Source: Rhodococcus sp. IEGM 1409
Lineage (GTDB): Bacteria; Actinomycetota; Actinomycetes; Mycobacteriales; Mycobacteriaceae
Direction of reading: 5' to 3'
NCBI RefSeq assembly: GCF_030056735.1
Contig: NZ_JASHKN010000002.1
Coordinates: 372,001-436,000 of the forward strand
DNA length: 64,000 bases
Shown here: piece by piece, positions 18,071-26,603 of the stretch
Numbering within the stretch: the first letter of the stretch is position 1
How the letters are laid out: each line of letters begins with the position of its first letter
Position numbers and translations under genes: made by a program
The notes under the pieces: generated by a model
Seen by the model: the letters and a program-made list of their open reading frames with translations, nothing else
Database searches by the model: none
Told to the model about the DNA's origin: nothing

Positions 18071-18972
18071 CTAAAGTCCTTGCGGCCGGACGTGTGCCAT
18101 TTACCGACGAGCACACGTGAGAGGAATCCAAAGGCAGAGAAGACGAGGACGCCGAACACCGACGCGATCACGATCGCGGCGATCAGGTCCTCGGACTGAA
18201 GGCGGCTTCGGTAGACGTCGAGCAGAGTTCCGATCCCGGGTTGTCCTTTGGCGAAGAACATGTCGCCGATGATGGCGCCGACGACAACAAGGCCGGACGC
18301 GGTACGGATACCGGTGAGAATGGCCGGCATTGCCGCTCGCAGTTCGAGTTTCACCAGTCGATCCCAACGCGAAGCTCGTCCGAGGGTGAAGAGTTCGTGC
18401 AGTCCGCGATCGACCGACTGTAATCCGAAGTGTGTGTTGGTGATGATCGGGAAGGCTGCGATGAGAACACACACCAGGGTACGAGCGGTCATGCCGTAGC
18501 CGAACCAGAGGCCGATGAGGGGCACTATGGCAAGGATGGGAATGACCTGCAGCACAACGGCGTACGGATAGACGATCCGCTCGATCCACTTGGCTTGGCT
18601 CATCAGCACGCCGGTTCCGACGCCGACTGCTACCGCGACAACGAAGCCGACCAGCGCAACCTGCGCCGTCACTGCGAGGGCTTCGAGCATGGGAGAGAGG
18701 TGTTTCCAGTCGAGCAGCGACTTGGTCAGCACCTGACTCGGTGGTGGGAGGAGAAACCGACGTTCGGGGGAGAGGACGAGGTAGCTGACGATCGACCAGG
18801 CAGCGACCGCGCCGGCAAGTGAGAGCAGCGGATAGAGGACGAGGGCACCGAGCGCTCTCATTCGAGAGGGCCGTCCGGTCTGTGCCTCTGCTTGTGTGGT
18901 GGTCGCAGAATCAGAGCGAACAGCGGTATTGCGTGTGGTGTTGCCTCGCCCAACTGCAAGAACTTCGGTCAT
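18067..18972 (-). CDS. ABC transporter permease (NitT/TauT type)
   Basis: 301 residues with about six transmembrane segments after a 40-residue polar N terminus. The cytoplasmic coupling loop of binding-protein-dependent permeases is visible (HELFTLGRASRWDRLVKLELRAAMPAILTG). It resembles SsuC/TauC-type permeases for nitrate, sulfonate, taurine or pyrimidine precursors. Both ends overlap neighbours by ATGA: the ATPase gene upstream and the oxygenase downstream, so all are cotranscribed and translationally coupled. The binding protein is encoded divergently at 20003. Confidence 0.9.
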   Translation of the reverse strand: MTEVLAVGRGNTTRNTAVRSDSATTTQAEAQTGRPSRMRALGALVLYPLLSLAGAVAAWSIVSYLVLSPERRFLLPPPSQVLTKSLLDWKHLSPMLEALAVTAQVALVGFVVAVAVGVGTGVLMSQAKWIERIVYPYAVVLQVIPILAIVPLIGLWFGYGMTARTLVCVLIAAFPIITNTHFGLQSVDRGLHELFTLGRASRWDRLVKLELRAAMPAILTGIRTASGLVVVGAIIGDMFFAKGQPGIGTLLDVYRSRLQSEDLIAAIVIASVFGVLVFSAFGFLSRVLVGKWHTSGRKDFR

Positions 18973-19751
18973 CGTAGGCTCCCGTGCAGACTGGCCGAGA
19001 TATCGGCGACGTATTCGGTGTAGCGGGCGTCGTAGCGCAGTTCCGGGCTACGTGGGTAAGGGAAATTGATGTCGACGACCGAATGTATTCGTCCGGGCCT
19101 GGCGGTCATGACAACCACCTTGCTTGCGAGGTACACGGCCTCGGATACCGAGTGCGTGATGAACAGCGAGGTGAATCCCTTGTCGGTGTACAACCTTTGA
19201 AGCTCCACCTGCATCTCCAGTCGGGTCATCTCGTCGAGTGCGCCGAAAGGTTCGTCGAGCAGCATCACAGCAGGTGCGAGCGTGAGGGCGCGAGCCAACG
19301 ACACGCGCATCTTCATTCCGCCGGACAACGCGTTGGGCAGTTGCTGCGCAAAGTCTGCAAGGCCCACCGCGCGGATTGCCTCGTCGGCGCGCAACTTTCG
19401 CGCTGCTTTGTCGCCGCCGCCGAGTTCGGCCGATAATTCGACGTTGGCCTGCACGGTTCGCCAGGGCAGGAGAGTCGGCTCCTGGAAGATGAAGCCAACT
19501 GATTCGGTGTCGAGGGCAACCGCACCGCTGGTCGGTCGCTCGAGGCCGGCGGCCATGCGCAACAAAGTCGACTTGCCACAGCCGGAGGGTCCGACCACGG
19601 CGACGAATTCTCCCCGCTCCACGTCCAGATCGATGCCGTCCAGCGCAACTGTGCCGGTGTCGAACTTCTTGACGACGTCGGAAAAGACCATCTGCATCGG
19701 CGCGGTGAGCTTGCGAGCGTCGGCATCCTGCATCGTGTTCGCGAGTTCCAT
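18969..19751 (-). CDS. ABC transporter ATP-binding protein (NitT/TauT type)
   Basis: 260 residues with Walker A GPSGCGKST, Q-loop FIFQEPTLLPWR, the signature region ALSGGMKMRVSLARAL, Walker B VMLLDEPFGALD and the H-loop FITHSVSEAV. It energises uptake with the permease at 18067 and the lipoprotein at 20003. GGAGG lies before the ATG. It is the first gene of the minus-strand operon and reads divergently from the binding-protein gene, with 250 bases of shared control region between them. Confidence 0.93.
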   Translation of the reverse strand: MELANTMQDADARKLTAPMQMVFSDVVKKFDTGTVALDGIDLDVERGEFVAVVGPSGCGKSTLLRMAAGLERPTSGAVALDTESVGFIFQEPTLLPWRTVQANVELSAELGGGDKAARKLRADEAIRAVGLADFAQQLPNALSGGMKMRVSLARALTLAPAVMLLDEPFGALDEMTRLEMQVELQRLYTDKGFTSLFITHSVSEAVYLASKVVVMTARPGRIHSVVDINFPYPRSPELRYDARYTEYVADISASLHGSLR

Positions 19752-20002
19752 CTGAGCCTCCGGTTTGATAATGCATGCAAAAGTTCTTCAAGATGTAAGA
19801 CACATCTTGGATTGCATGTATGTCGTCGAGATTGCTGAATGTAAATGTGAGGTGACATTGCAGGTAAGGGGAGGCTCTGGGCGTGCGTTACCTGATGGAA
19901 ACAACCAGACGATTGCATGTAATCCAAGTGCTGCAGAGTGTGCTCATCGGATCACCCTTCTTGGTTCGCCCACATCCCAATTGTTTTCACGAAGGAGACG
20001 CT
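19752..20002. promoter_or_regulatory. Divergent control region with inverted and direct repeats
   Basis: Between the two transport units are a perfect inverted repeat AAGATGT-AAGAC-ACATCTT (19790-19808), an 11-bp direct repeat GATTGCATGTA at 19810-19820 (first base differing by register) and 19911-19921, the second copy being palindromic as GATT-gcatgt-AATC, and a related palindrome TGCATGCA near 19772-19779. The GntR/FCD regulator at 16310 is the obvious candidate to bind them. GAAGGAGA precedes the GTG at 20003. Confidence 0.6.
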
Positions 20003-21193
20003 GTGTATTCGAATCGCAAGGTGAATTCCAATCGCAAGAGTGTGGGAGCGGCCGGCGTGGCACTGGCCATGTGTGCGGCCATCGGATTGACTGCTTGCAG
20101 CTCCAGCGAAGCCGAAACGGCCAAGGCCGAATCGCTCGAACCGGCTGCTGAGGCTCAGAACCTGACGGGACTCTGTCCGGAAAACGTTGTGGTTCAACTT
20201 CAATGGCAGCCGCAGTCGGACATGGGAGCACTGTTCGAGATGCTGGGTCCCGGGTACTCGGTCGACACCGATGACAAGTCCGTCAGTGGAACTCTCGTCG
20301 CAGAAGGGAAGGACACCGGAGTTGACCTGACATTGCGAGCAGGGGGACCGGCAATCGGGTTCCAGTCCGTGAGCTCCCAGATGTACGTCGACGATTCGAT
20401 CACCCTCGGCCTCGTGCACGGCGATCAGGTGATCGCGGCAGCAGCAAGTCAGCCCGTCGTGGCCGTCACTCCACTGCTCAAATACAGTCCGGCAATCCTC
20501 ATGTGGGACAAAGATTCTCATCCGGACTGGACGAGTGTTGCCGATATCGGCAGGTCCGACGCGAGCGTCGTCGTTTCCAAGGAGCAGCTCTTCCCGCAGT
20601 GGCTCGTGGCAAAAGGATTACTGAAGCAGTCCCAGCTCGACACGAGCTACGACGGAGCTCCCTCGCGATTCGTCGGTGACCCGACCATTGCTCAGCAAGG
20701 ATTCGCGAATTCGGAACCCTACACGTATGAGAAGGAGACGCCGGCGTGGGACAAGCCGGTTTCCTATGACCTGCTGAAAGATTCGGGTTTCGACATCTAT
20801 GCGTCCAATGTTTCCGTCCGTGCCGACAAGGTCGAGACACTCTCGCCGTGCTTGAGCAAGCTGGTTCCGATCATTCAGCAGGCCACGGCCGACTACATCA
20901 CCGCGCCGGATGCTGCGAATGCCGCCATTGTCGACGTCGTCTCGCAGGACGTGTCGTTCTCGCCGTACACCGAGGGTGAGGCAGCGTTCAGTGCCCAGCT
21001 CCTTAAAGAGAAGGGCCTGATCGCGAATGAGGCGGACGGCTCCGTCGGGACGTTCGACATGACCCGAGTCGCCCACACCGTCGAAGAACTGAAGCCCATC
21101 CTGATCGCCGGGGGTGCGGCGATACCGCAGTCACTGACCGCGGAAGAGATCTACACCGACAAGTTCACCGATCCGTCCATCGGAATCCGCTGA
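20003..21193 (+). CDS. ABC transporter substrate-binding lipoprotein (NMT1/THI5-like)
   Basis: 396 residues from the GTG at 20003, which has GAAGGAGA upstream; the open frame begins earlier but without support. The N terminus is a lipoprotein signal with lipobox LTAC at about residue 29-32, then a periplasmic-binding fold of the NitT/TauT/THI5 type (VVVQLQWQPQSDMGALFEMLG). It should deliver the substrate to the divergently encoded permease and ATPase. It is followed after 15 bases by the second oxygenase, tying import to oxidation. The ligand class cannot be fixed from sequence; members of the fold bind sulfonates, nitrate or pyrimidine precursors. Confidence 0.85.
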   Translation: MYSNRKVNSNRKSVGAAGVALAMCAAIGLTACSSSEAETAKAESLEPAAEAQNLTGLCPENVVVQLQWQPQSDMGALFEMLGPGYSVDTDDKSVSGTLVAEGKDTGVDLTLRAGGPAIGFQSVSSQMYVDDSITLGLVHGDQVIAAAASQPVVAVTPLLKYSPAILMWDKDSHPDWTSVADIGRSDASVVVSKEQLFPQWLVAKGLLKQSQLDTSYDGAPSRFVGDPTIAQQGFANSEPYTYEKETPAWDKPVSYDLLKDSGFDIYASNVSVRADKVETLSPCLSKLVPIIQQATADYITAPDAANAAIVDVVSQDVSFSPYTEGEAAFSAQLLKEKGLIANEADGSVGTFDMTRVAHTVEELKPILIAGGAAIPQSLTAEEIYTDKFTDPSIGIR

Positions 21194-21208
21194 AGGAGCT
21201 GACAGTAA

Positions 21209-22186
21209 ATGACTTACGACATGACAGAACTCAACCGCGAGACCCGCATGGGTGGCCTGGGCACCGAGACCACGGACCGCGAGGTCCGGAGAATCGATCT
21301 CGCGGACTTCGAGAACCGGCGCAGCGAGATCGCCGAGGAGTTGTGGTCGGCAGCGACCGACATCGGGTTCTTCCAAATCGTCAATCACGGAATCGATCTG
21401 GACCAGGTTCGCGAGGCGTTTGCGGCGGCCGAGGGATTCTTTGCGCTCCCCGCGGAAGTCAAAGCGCAGTATCCGCTCGAGAAGGGTTTCAACTCGGGCT
21501 GGGAGAGTATGACGCAGGTGCGTCCGTCTATCGGAACACCTGATCAGAAAGAGTCCTACCAGGTGACCCGGCCACACATGGGAGACCTGTGGCCCACAGC
21601 GGACGAATTGGCCGGATTCCGCGAGACGATCCTGGACTTCGAAGCCAAGTGCTGGGGCATTGCAATGGACCTGCTCTCGTGCTTCGCCGAGAAGCTGGGA
21701 TTCGAACGAGACTTCTTCACCAAGGCGCACGATCCGTCGGTGGAGAGTTACCAAAGCACACTGCGATTGCTGCATTACTTTCCCCTTGCCGCCGACGCGG
21801 ATGTCGAAGGGATGTGGCGTGCCGGTGCACACACCGATTTCGATTGCCTGACATTGCTATTCCAGCGTGACGGTCAGGGTGGTTTGCAACTGTGCCCAGG
21901 CAAGGAGATGGACACCCAGGAATGGACGACGGTGGTGCCGGCCGAGGAAGCGATCACCTGCAATATCGGCGACATGCTGATGAGATGGAGTGATGATGTC
22001 CTGCCGTCGAACTTTCATCGAGTGAAGAGCCCCGGAGTGACCGACTACCGGGGACCTCGCTACAGCCTCGCGTTCTTCGCTCAGGCGAACCGTGACGTGA
22101 CCATCGAGGGCCCTGCGGGCAAGTACCCTCCGATCACCGCTGAGGACTACATCGACCAGCGAGTGCGCGCGAACTTCGCCCGTTGA
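21209..22186 (+). CDS. Isopenicillin-N-synthase-like 2OG-Fe(II) oxygenase
   Basis: 325 residues. DIOX_N domain (DIGFFQIVNHGI, residues 51-62) followed by the catalytic fold with an intact iron triad H208-x-D210 (GAHTDFDCLTLL) and H270 (NFHRV), and the RxS motif R284-Y-S286 for 2-oxoglutarate or substrate binding. AAGGAG lies before the ATG. It is placed between the binding lipoprotein and the amidohydrolase, so it probably hydroxylates or oxidatively demethylates the imported compound. It is distinct in length and sequence from the oxygenase at 17015; the two might act on successive positions. Confidence 0.9.
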   Translation: MTYDMTELNRETRMGGLGTETTDREVRRIDLADFENRRSEIAEELWSAATDIGFFQIVNHGIDLDQVREAFAAAEGFFALPAEVKAQYPLEKGFNSGWESMTQVRPSIGTPDQKESYQVTRPHMGDLWPTADELAGFRETILDFEAKCWGIAMDLLSCFAEKLGFERDFFTKAHDPSVESYQSTLRLLHYFPLAADADVEGMWRAGAHTDFDCLTLLFQRDGQGGLQLCPGKEMDTQEWTTVVPAEEAITCNIGDMLMRWSDDVLPSNFHRVKSPGVTDYRGPRYSLAFFAQANRDVTIEGPAGKYPPITAEDYIDQRVRANFAR

Positions 22187-22226
22187 TCCGCACCCGTTCC
22201 GTCTCACACTTTCAGGAGAATTGTCG

Positions 22227-23555
22227 ATGACTACCGCACACCGGAACTTGGCCGACACGATCGTCACGGACGTCACGCTCTACAGCGGCGGCCAATGGCT
22301 GAGCGGCCGCGATGTTGTCGTCTCGAACGGCGTTGTCGAATCGATCGAGGTTTCCGCCGGGAGCGCCGGCGCGGGCAGTGTAGACGGATCGGGGGCGTAT
22401 CTGATCCCGGGGTTCGTCAACACCCACACGCACCTTCAACAGTCACTGATGCGTGGGATCGCCGAAGGGACACCGCTTCTCGAATGGTTGCTCGCGGTCG
22501 CGGAAGAGTCCGTCCAGATCACGCCGGAGCGCGCATACGCGGCCGCCGTCGCAGCATCGTTGGAAGCGTTGCGCAGCGGTACGACCACCCTGGTCGAACA
22601 CATGTGGCCGCACCCGTCCAGTGAAGTTCACGACGCCGTGATCCGGGCGTTGCGCGACACCGGGATTCGAGCCGTGTTGGGGCGTGGGGCCGCAGACAGG
22701 GCGGACACGACGAGGAAGTGGGGGTTTGATCCACGGCTGATGCAGCCACTCGGAGATGTTCTCGCACATACAGATCAGATGATGCACGACGTGGCCGGTT
22801 CCCGCGTCGACGTGGCAGTGGCGGTACCGAATCCGCGATCGCTGACCACGGAGGGGATGTCGGCAGTGCGTGAGTTCGCGCAGTCTCGCGACATGACGGT
22901 CTCGATCCACCTGCTCGAGACGCAGACGGATAACACCATGTGTACTGAACATGCAGGCATGAACGCTGTCGACTACCTCGATTCCCACGGATTTCTGTGG
23001 GATCGGGTGCTGGCGGTCCATTGTGTGGAACTCGACGATCGTGGCCAGAAAGTGTTGGCGGAGCGCGGCGTCGGAGTGTCGTACAACCCGGTCAGCAACA
23101 TGCGCCTCGGCAGCGGAATCGCACCGGTCCCGAGCTTCCTCGACGCGGGAATCGCGGTGGGGTTGGGCGTGGACGGTGCGGCCAGCAACGACACCCAGGA
23201 CATGCTGGAGACGCTGCGCACGGGCGCCTACGTGCAGCGAGCCGCGCGCGGCCGCGCCGACCTGTTCGGCTTCGGAGCCATGATCGACATCGCGTCCGGC
23301 GGTGCGAACGCAGCGCTCGGTCTACCCGCCAGGTCCGGCGGAATCTCCGTCGGTGATCCCGCTGACCTCACCATGATTCGGTTCGAACGAGACTTCGGTT
23401 GCCTCCCGGTACGAGATCCGGGTGCGTCCATTCTCACGACGGGCAGTCGTCAGATCGTCGACACGGTGTTGGTTGCAGGCGAGGTCGTGATTCGTGACGG
23501 GCATTCCACTCGCGTCGACGAGGCGGAATTGATCCGGACACTCAGCGCTTTGTGA
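22227..23555 (+). CDS. Amidohydrolase (AtzA / guanine-deaminase-like)
   Basis: 442-residue metal-dependent deaminase-type enzyme. The metal motif HTHLQQ (H67, H69) follows the usual GFVNTHTH entry; later landmarks are SIHLLET, VHCVELDD, VSYNPVSNMRLGSGIAPVPSFLDAG and GLGVDGAASND, the pattern of the chlorohydrolase / 8-oxoguanine-deaminase group acting on amino-substituted N-heterocycles. ATG 22227 has AGGAG ten bases upstream. It is the last gene of the plus-strand unit and ends six bases before the convergent acyl-CoA synthetase. In context it likely deaminates or dechlorinates the oxygenase product; the exact substrate is unknown. Confidence 0.87.
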   Translation: MTTAHRNLADTIVTDVTLYSGGQWLSGRDVVVSNGVVESIEVSAGSAGAGSVDGSGAYLIPGFVNTHTHLQQSLMRGIAEGTPLLEWLLAVAEESVQITPERAYAAAVAASLEALRSGTTTLVEHMWPHPSSEVHDAVIRALRDTGIRAVLGRGAADRADTTRKWGFDPRLMQPLGDVLAHTDQMMHDVAGSRVDVAVAVPNPRSLTTEGMSAVREFAQSRDMTVSIHLLETQTDNTMCTEHAGMNAVDYLDSHGFLWDRVLAVHCVELDDRGQKVLAERGVGVSYNPVSNMRLGSGIAPVPSFLDAGIAVGLGVDGAASNDTQDMLETLRTGAYVQRAARGRADLFGFGAMIDIASGGANAALGLPARSGGISVGDPADLTMIRFERDFGCLPVRDPGASILTTGSRQIVDTVLVAGEVVIRDGHSTRVDEAELIRTLSAL

Positions 23556-23561
23556 CTGCGA

Positions 23562-25199
23562 TCAGTCCTCGCTGACCTCCATCTCGATGAGGACGCGGCG
23601 CAACAGCTTTCCCGTGGCGTTGCGGGGAAGTTCGTCGATGAAGATGATCTCGCGGGGAACCTTGTAACGGGCCAGGTTGGACCGAACGTGGTCTTTCAAT
23701 TCGTCGGAGTTCTGCTCGGCGCCGTGAGCGGCGACGACAAAGGCTCGTAGGCGGTGGCCGAAGTCGGCGTCTTCGACTCCGATCACGGCGGCTTCCAGGA
23801 CGTCCTCCCGGTCGGCGAGGAGGTTCTCGACCTCGAGCGGGTAGACGTTCTCGCCGCCGGAAACGATCATGTCGTCGTCGCGGCCGTCGACGAAGAGGAG
23901 GCCGTTGGCGTCGAAGTGTCCGACGTCGCCGGTGGAGAGAAGTCCGTCGATACGTTCCTTGTCCCGCCCGTCGGTGTAGCCCTCGAAGCTCAGTCCGCTC
24001 GCGACGAAGATTCGGCCGATCGTGTGGGGAGTGGTGATTTTCCTGTTGTTTTCGTCGAAGAGTTCGACGTGGCACGTCACTGGAGCCCGGCCCGCGGTTC
24101 CCGGAGCGATGGTCAGATCCTCGGGAGTCGCGACCGTGGCCACGGCGACCTCGGTGGATCCGTACAGGTTGTAGAGGACGTATCCGAACGAGGCAGTGAC
24201 TCGCTTACACAGGTCGGGCGAGAGCGACGAACCTGCCGAGAAGATGATCTTCAGGTTCGACGTGTCGTACTTGGACAGCACCGCGGGACCGAGGTCGATG
24301 ATGCGAGTGAGCATCGTCGGGACCACTACCAGACTGTCGCACTTGTATTGGGCGACAAGTCTGATCGTGTTCTCCGGGTCGAACTTTCGATGCATGATCA
24401 CGGTCTGCCCGAGCGCCAACGCGAGAGCGAACTGCGAGACACCGGTTCCGTGGAAGGCCGGGGCGGCCATCATCATGGTCTGTCCACGGCGCAACGGGAC
24501 ACGGTCGAGGAACTGCGCCGAAGCGAGCGGCGAGGTGTGGCCACGCGGCGCACCCTTGGGAGTTCCAGTCGTACCGCTGGTGAGGAGGACGAAGCCACCG
24601 TTTTTCTCGGGAGCCTGCACCGAGGACGTGGTGCGTCCGGCGATGGCCTCGTCGAGAGTCGTCGCTGAGGAGCTTTCGGCGGACGCGTCCGTCTCCGGCC
24701 ACGAGCGATACCGGACGACGTCGCCTGGCAAGGCATCGGCGATGTTCGCGAACTCGTCGTCGTAGACGAAGGCGACCACCTTCTCGCGCGCGGCGACGTC
24801 CACGAGTTGGGGCCGAGCGAAGCCCGTGTTCATGAGGACGAGCTTGGTTCCGTTCTTTGCCGCAGCCAGCATGGTCAGCACCAAGCCACGATGGTTGCGG
24901 CACATCGCGCCCATGACGGAGTCGGACGTGATGCCGTCCGCCTGCCATGCACGGACCAGTGCGTTGCTCTGACGTTCGAGTTCGGCGTAGGTGATGGGCC
25001 CGCGCTCGTCGACGATGGCAACCGCGTCGTAGCCGTTCTCGGCGTGGGCGTGAACCGGTCCGGCAAAGGGTCCGTATTTGTCCACCGCTGCAATGGATTT
25101 GAGTCCGCGGTCGAGGCGGGGAAATGGGACGAGTCCGGCTCGGAACATGACCCCCGCCGCGCCGATGGTGTCAGTGACCTTGGTGACCAATCCGGGCAT
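23562..25199 (-). CDS. Long-chain acyl-CoA synthetase / AMP-dependent ligase (FadD-like)
   Basis: 545 residues of the ANL adenylate-forming superfamily. The P-loop is LLTSGTTGTPKGAPRGH, the A5 region is NLYGSTEVA, the A7 motif is LLSTGDVGHFD, and the C-terminal lysine motif is RNATGKLLRR. It activates a carboxylic acid as its AMP ester and then CoA thioester. It resembles mycobacterial FadD12-like ligases. AGAGG precedes the ATG. Two acyl-CoA dehydrogenase genes upstream on the same strand fit a fatty- or aryl-acid degradation role, though a 170-base gap with a hairpin separates them. Confidence 0.9.
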   Translation of the reverse strand: MPGLVTKVTDTIGAAGVMFRAGLVPFPRLDRGLKSIAAVDKYGPFAGPVHAHAENGYDAVAIVDERGPITYAELERQSNALVRAWQADGITSDSVMGAMCRNHRGLVLTMLAAAKNGTKLVLMNTGFARPQLVDVAAREKVVAFVYDDEFANIADALPGDVVRYRSWPETDASAESSSATTLDEAIAGRTTSSVQAPEKNGGFVLLTSGTTGTPKGAPRGHTSPLASAQFLDRVPLRRGQTMMMAAPAFHGTGVSQFALALALGQTVIMHRKFDPENTIRLVAQYKCDSLVVVPTMLTRIIDLGPAVLSKYDTSNLKIIFSAGSSLSPDLCKRVTASFGYVLYNLYGSTEVAVATVATPEDLTIAPGTAGRAPVTCHVELFDENNRKITTPHTIGRIFVASGLSFEGYTDGRDKERIDGLLSTGDVGHFDANGLLFVDGRDDDMIVSGGENVYPLEVENLLADREDVLEAAVIGVEDADFGHRLRAFVVAAHGAEQNSDELKDHVRSNLARYKVPREIIFIDELPRNATGKLLRRVLIEMEVSED

Positions 25200-25292
25200 A
25201 CGTGAACCTCTTCCGAGCGTCGTTGTAGGACTGATTACACACTAATGCGCAAACGCGGCTCGGTGGTGGAGTTTCCGGATGGCGACCGAGCA

Positions 25293-25328
25293 CTCCGCCC
25301 CGCCATCTCGGAAGGTGGCGGGGCGGAG
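25293..25328. terminator. GC-rich hairpin between acyl-CoA dehydrogenase and FadD-like gene
   Basis: CTCCGCCCCGCCA (25293-25305) pairs perfectly with TGGCGGGGCGGAG (25316-25328) over a ten-base loop. It lies just after the dehydrogenase stop on the minus strand and could end that transcript, but the T-rich tract is on the plus-strand side, so intrinsic termination of minus-strand transcripts is uncertain. Confidence 0.55.
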
Positions 25329-25370
25329 CGTGTGCGATGTTGTTTTTCTGGTGTCCGACCTACGGGACCG

Positions 25371-26576
25371 TCACTTCAGTTCGGCGGACGACTTTCCGAG
25401 CAGGCGGCGTGCGACGATCAGCTGCTGGATCTGCTGGGTGCCCTCGAAGATATCGAGAATCTTCGAGTCGCGGCCCCACTTTTCGAGCAACGGGCGCTGC
25501 GAGTAACCGTAAGTGCCGGCCAACTCCACGGCCTTGAGCGTCACGTCGGTGCCAGTGCGGCCGGCCTTCGCCTTGGACATCGAAGCTTCGAGCGAGTTCG
25601 GCTTCTTGTTGTCGGCCATCCACGCCGCGCGCAGAGACAGCAGGTACGCGGCCTCCCAATCGGCTTCCAAACGGATGAACTCGGCTGCAGCTGCATGTTG
25701 GTTGTAGACCGGTGTGTCGTAGGAGATCTCGACTCCGGCTTCGGTCAGGACGGCGCGCAGTTCTTCGAGAGCTGCGCGTCCGACGCCGACGGCCATGGCT
25801 GCAACGAGGGGCCGGGTGTTGTCGAACGTCTGCATGACGCCGGCAAAGCCCTGCTCCACGTTGACCTCCGGGCTGCCGAGGATGTTGTCTGCCGGAATGC
25901 GGCAATCCTGGAGCAGGAGGACGGCGGTGTCCGAAGCCTTGATGCCCAGCTTGTGCTCGAGACGAGCGACGCTCAGGCCCGGGGCGTCACGCGGTACGAC
26001 GAACGACTTGATGGCCGCGCGGCCCTTCGACTTGTCGACCGACGCCCACACGACGATGTGCGTCGAACGCTCACCGGCGGTGACGAAGATCTTCTCGCCG
26101 TTGAGGACCCACTCGTCGCCGTCGAGAACCGCGGTGGTGGTCACGGCGGCGGAGTCGGAACCGAAACTTGGTTCGGTGATGGCCATCGAGGCCCACACCT
26201 TGCCGAAACGTTCGAGCTGCTCGTCGGTGGACACTGCGGCGATCGCTGCGTTGCCGAGTCCCTGGTAGGGGATCGAGAGCATGAGTCCGACGTCGCCCCA
26301 CGATGTTTCGAGCGAGTTGAGGAGCGCGGACATGTTGCCGCCGTTGGCGTTGCCGCCCTTGGCGCTCGCGTCGGAACGTCCGCCGCTGGCACCGCCGATG
26401 TCTCCACCGGAATCGGAGAGGCCTTCGACCATGGCGGCCATGGTGTCGAGCTCGACGGGGTACTCGTGCTCGGCCAGATCGTACTTACGGGAAATGGGTC
26501 GGAAGATCTGCGCCGCGACCTGATGTGCCTGGTTCGCTGATGCTTTGAGCTTCTTGGGAAGTTCGAGGTTGATCAT
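25371..26576 (-). CDS. Acyl-CoA dehydrogenase (FadE-like)
   Basis: 401-residue flavoenzyme for alpha,beta-dehydrogenation of an acyl-CoA. The FAD-contact segment WASMAITEPSFGSDSAAVTT and the C-terminal catalytic-loop motif KILDIFEGTQQIQQLIVARRLLG are intact, with the Glu of IFEGT as the likely base. An inserted Gly/Ser-rich stretch (SDSGGDIGGASGGRSDASAKGG, about residues 55-76) is unusual for the family. AGGAGAACC precedes the ATG. It lies 27 bases after the other acyl-CoA dehydrogenase, so the two are cotranscribed and may form a heteromer or act in sequence. Confidence 0.92.
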   Translation of the reverse strand: MINLELPKKLKASANQAHQVAAQIFRPISRKYDLAEHEYPVELDTMAAMVEGLSDSGGDIGGASGGRSDASAKGGNANGGNMSALLNSLETSWGDVGLMLSIPYQGLGNAAIAAVSTDEQLERFGKVWASMAITEPSFGSDSAAVTTTAVLDGDEWVLNGEKIFVTAGERSTHIVVWASVDKSKGRAAIKSFVVPRDAPGLSVARLEHKLGIKASDTAVLLLQDCRIPADNILGSPEVNVEQGFAGVMQTFDNTRPLVAAMAVGVGRAALEELRAVLTEAGVEISYDTPVYNQHAAAAEFIRLEADWEAAYLLSLRAAWMADNKKPNSLEASMSKAKAGRTGTDVTLKAVELAGTYGYSQRPLLEKWGRDSKILDIFEGTQQIQQLIVARRLLGKSSAELK

Positions 26577-26603
26577 CGTGGTTCTCCTGGAAGTTCAGCG
26601 GCG

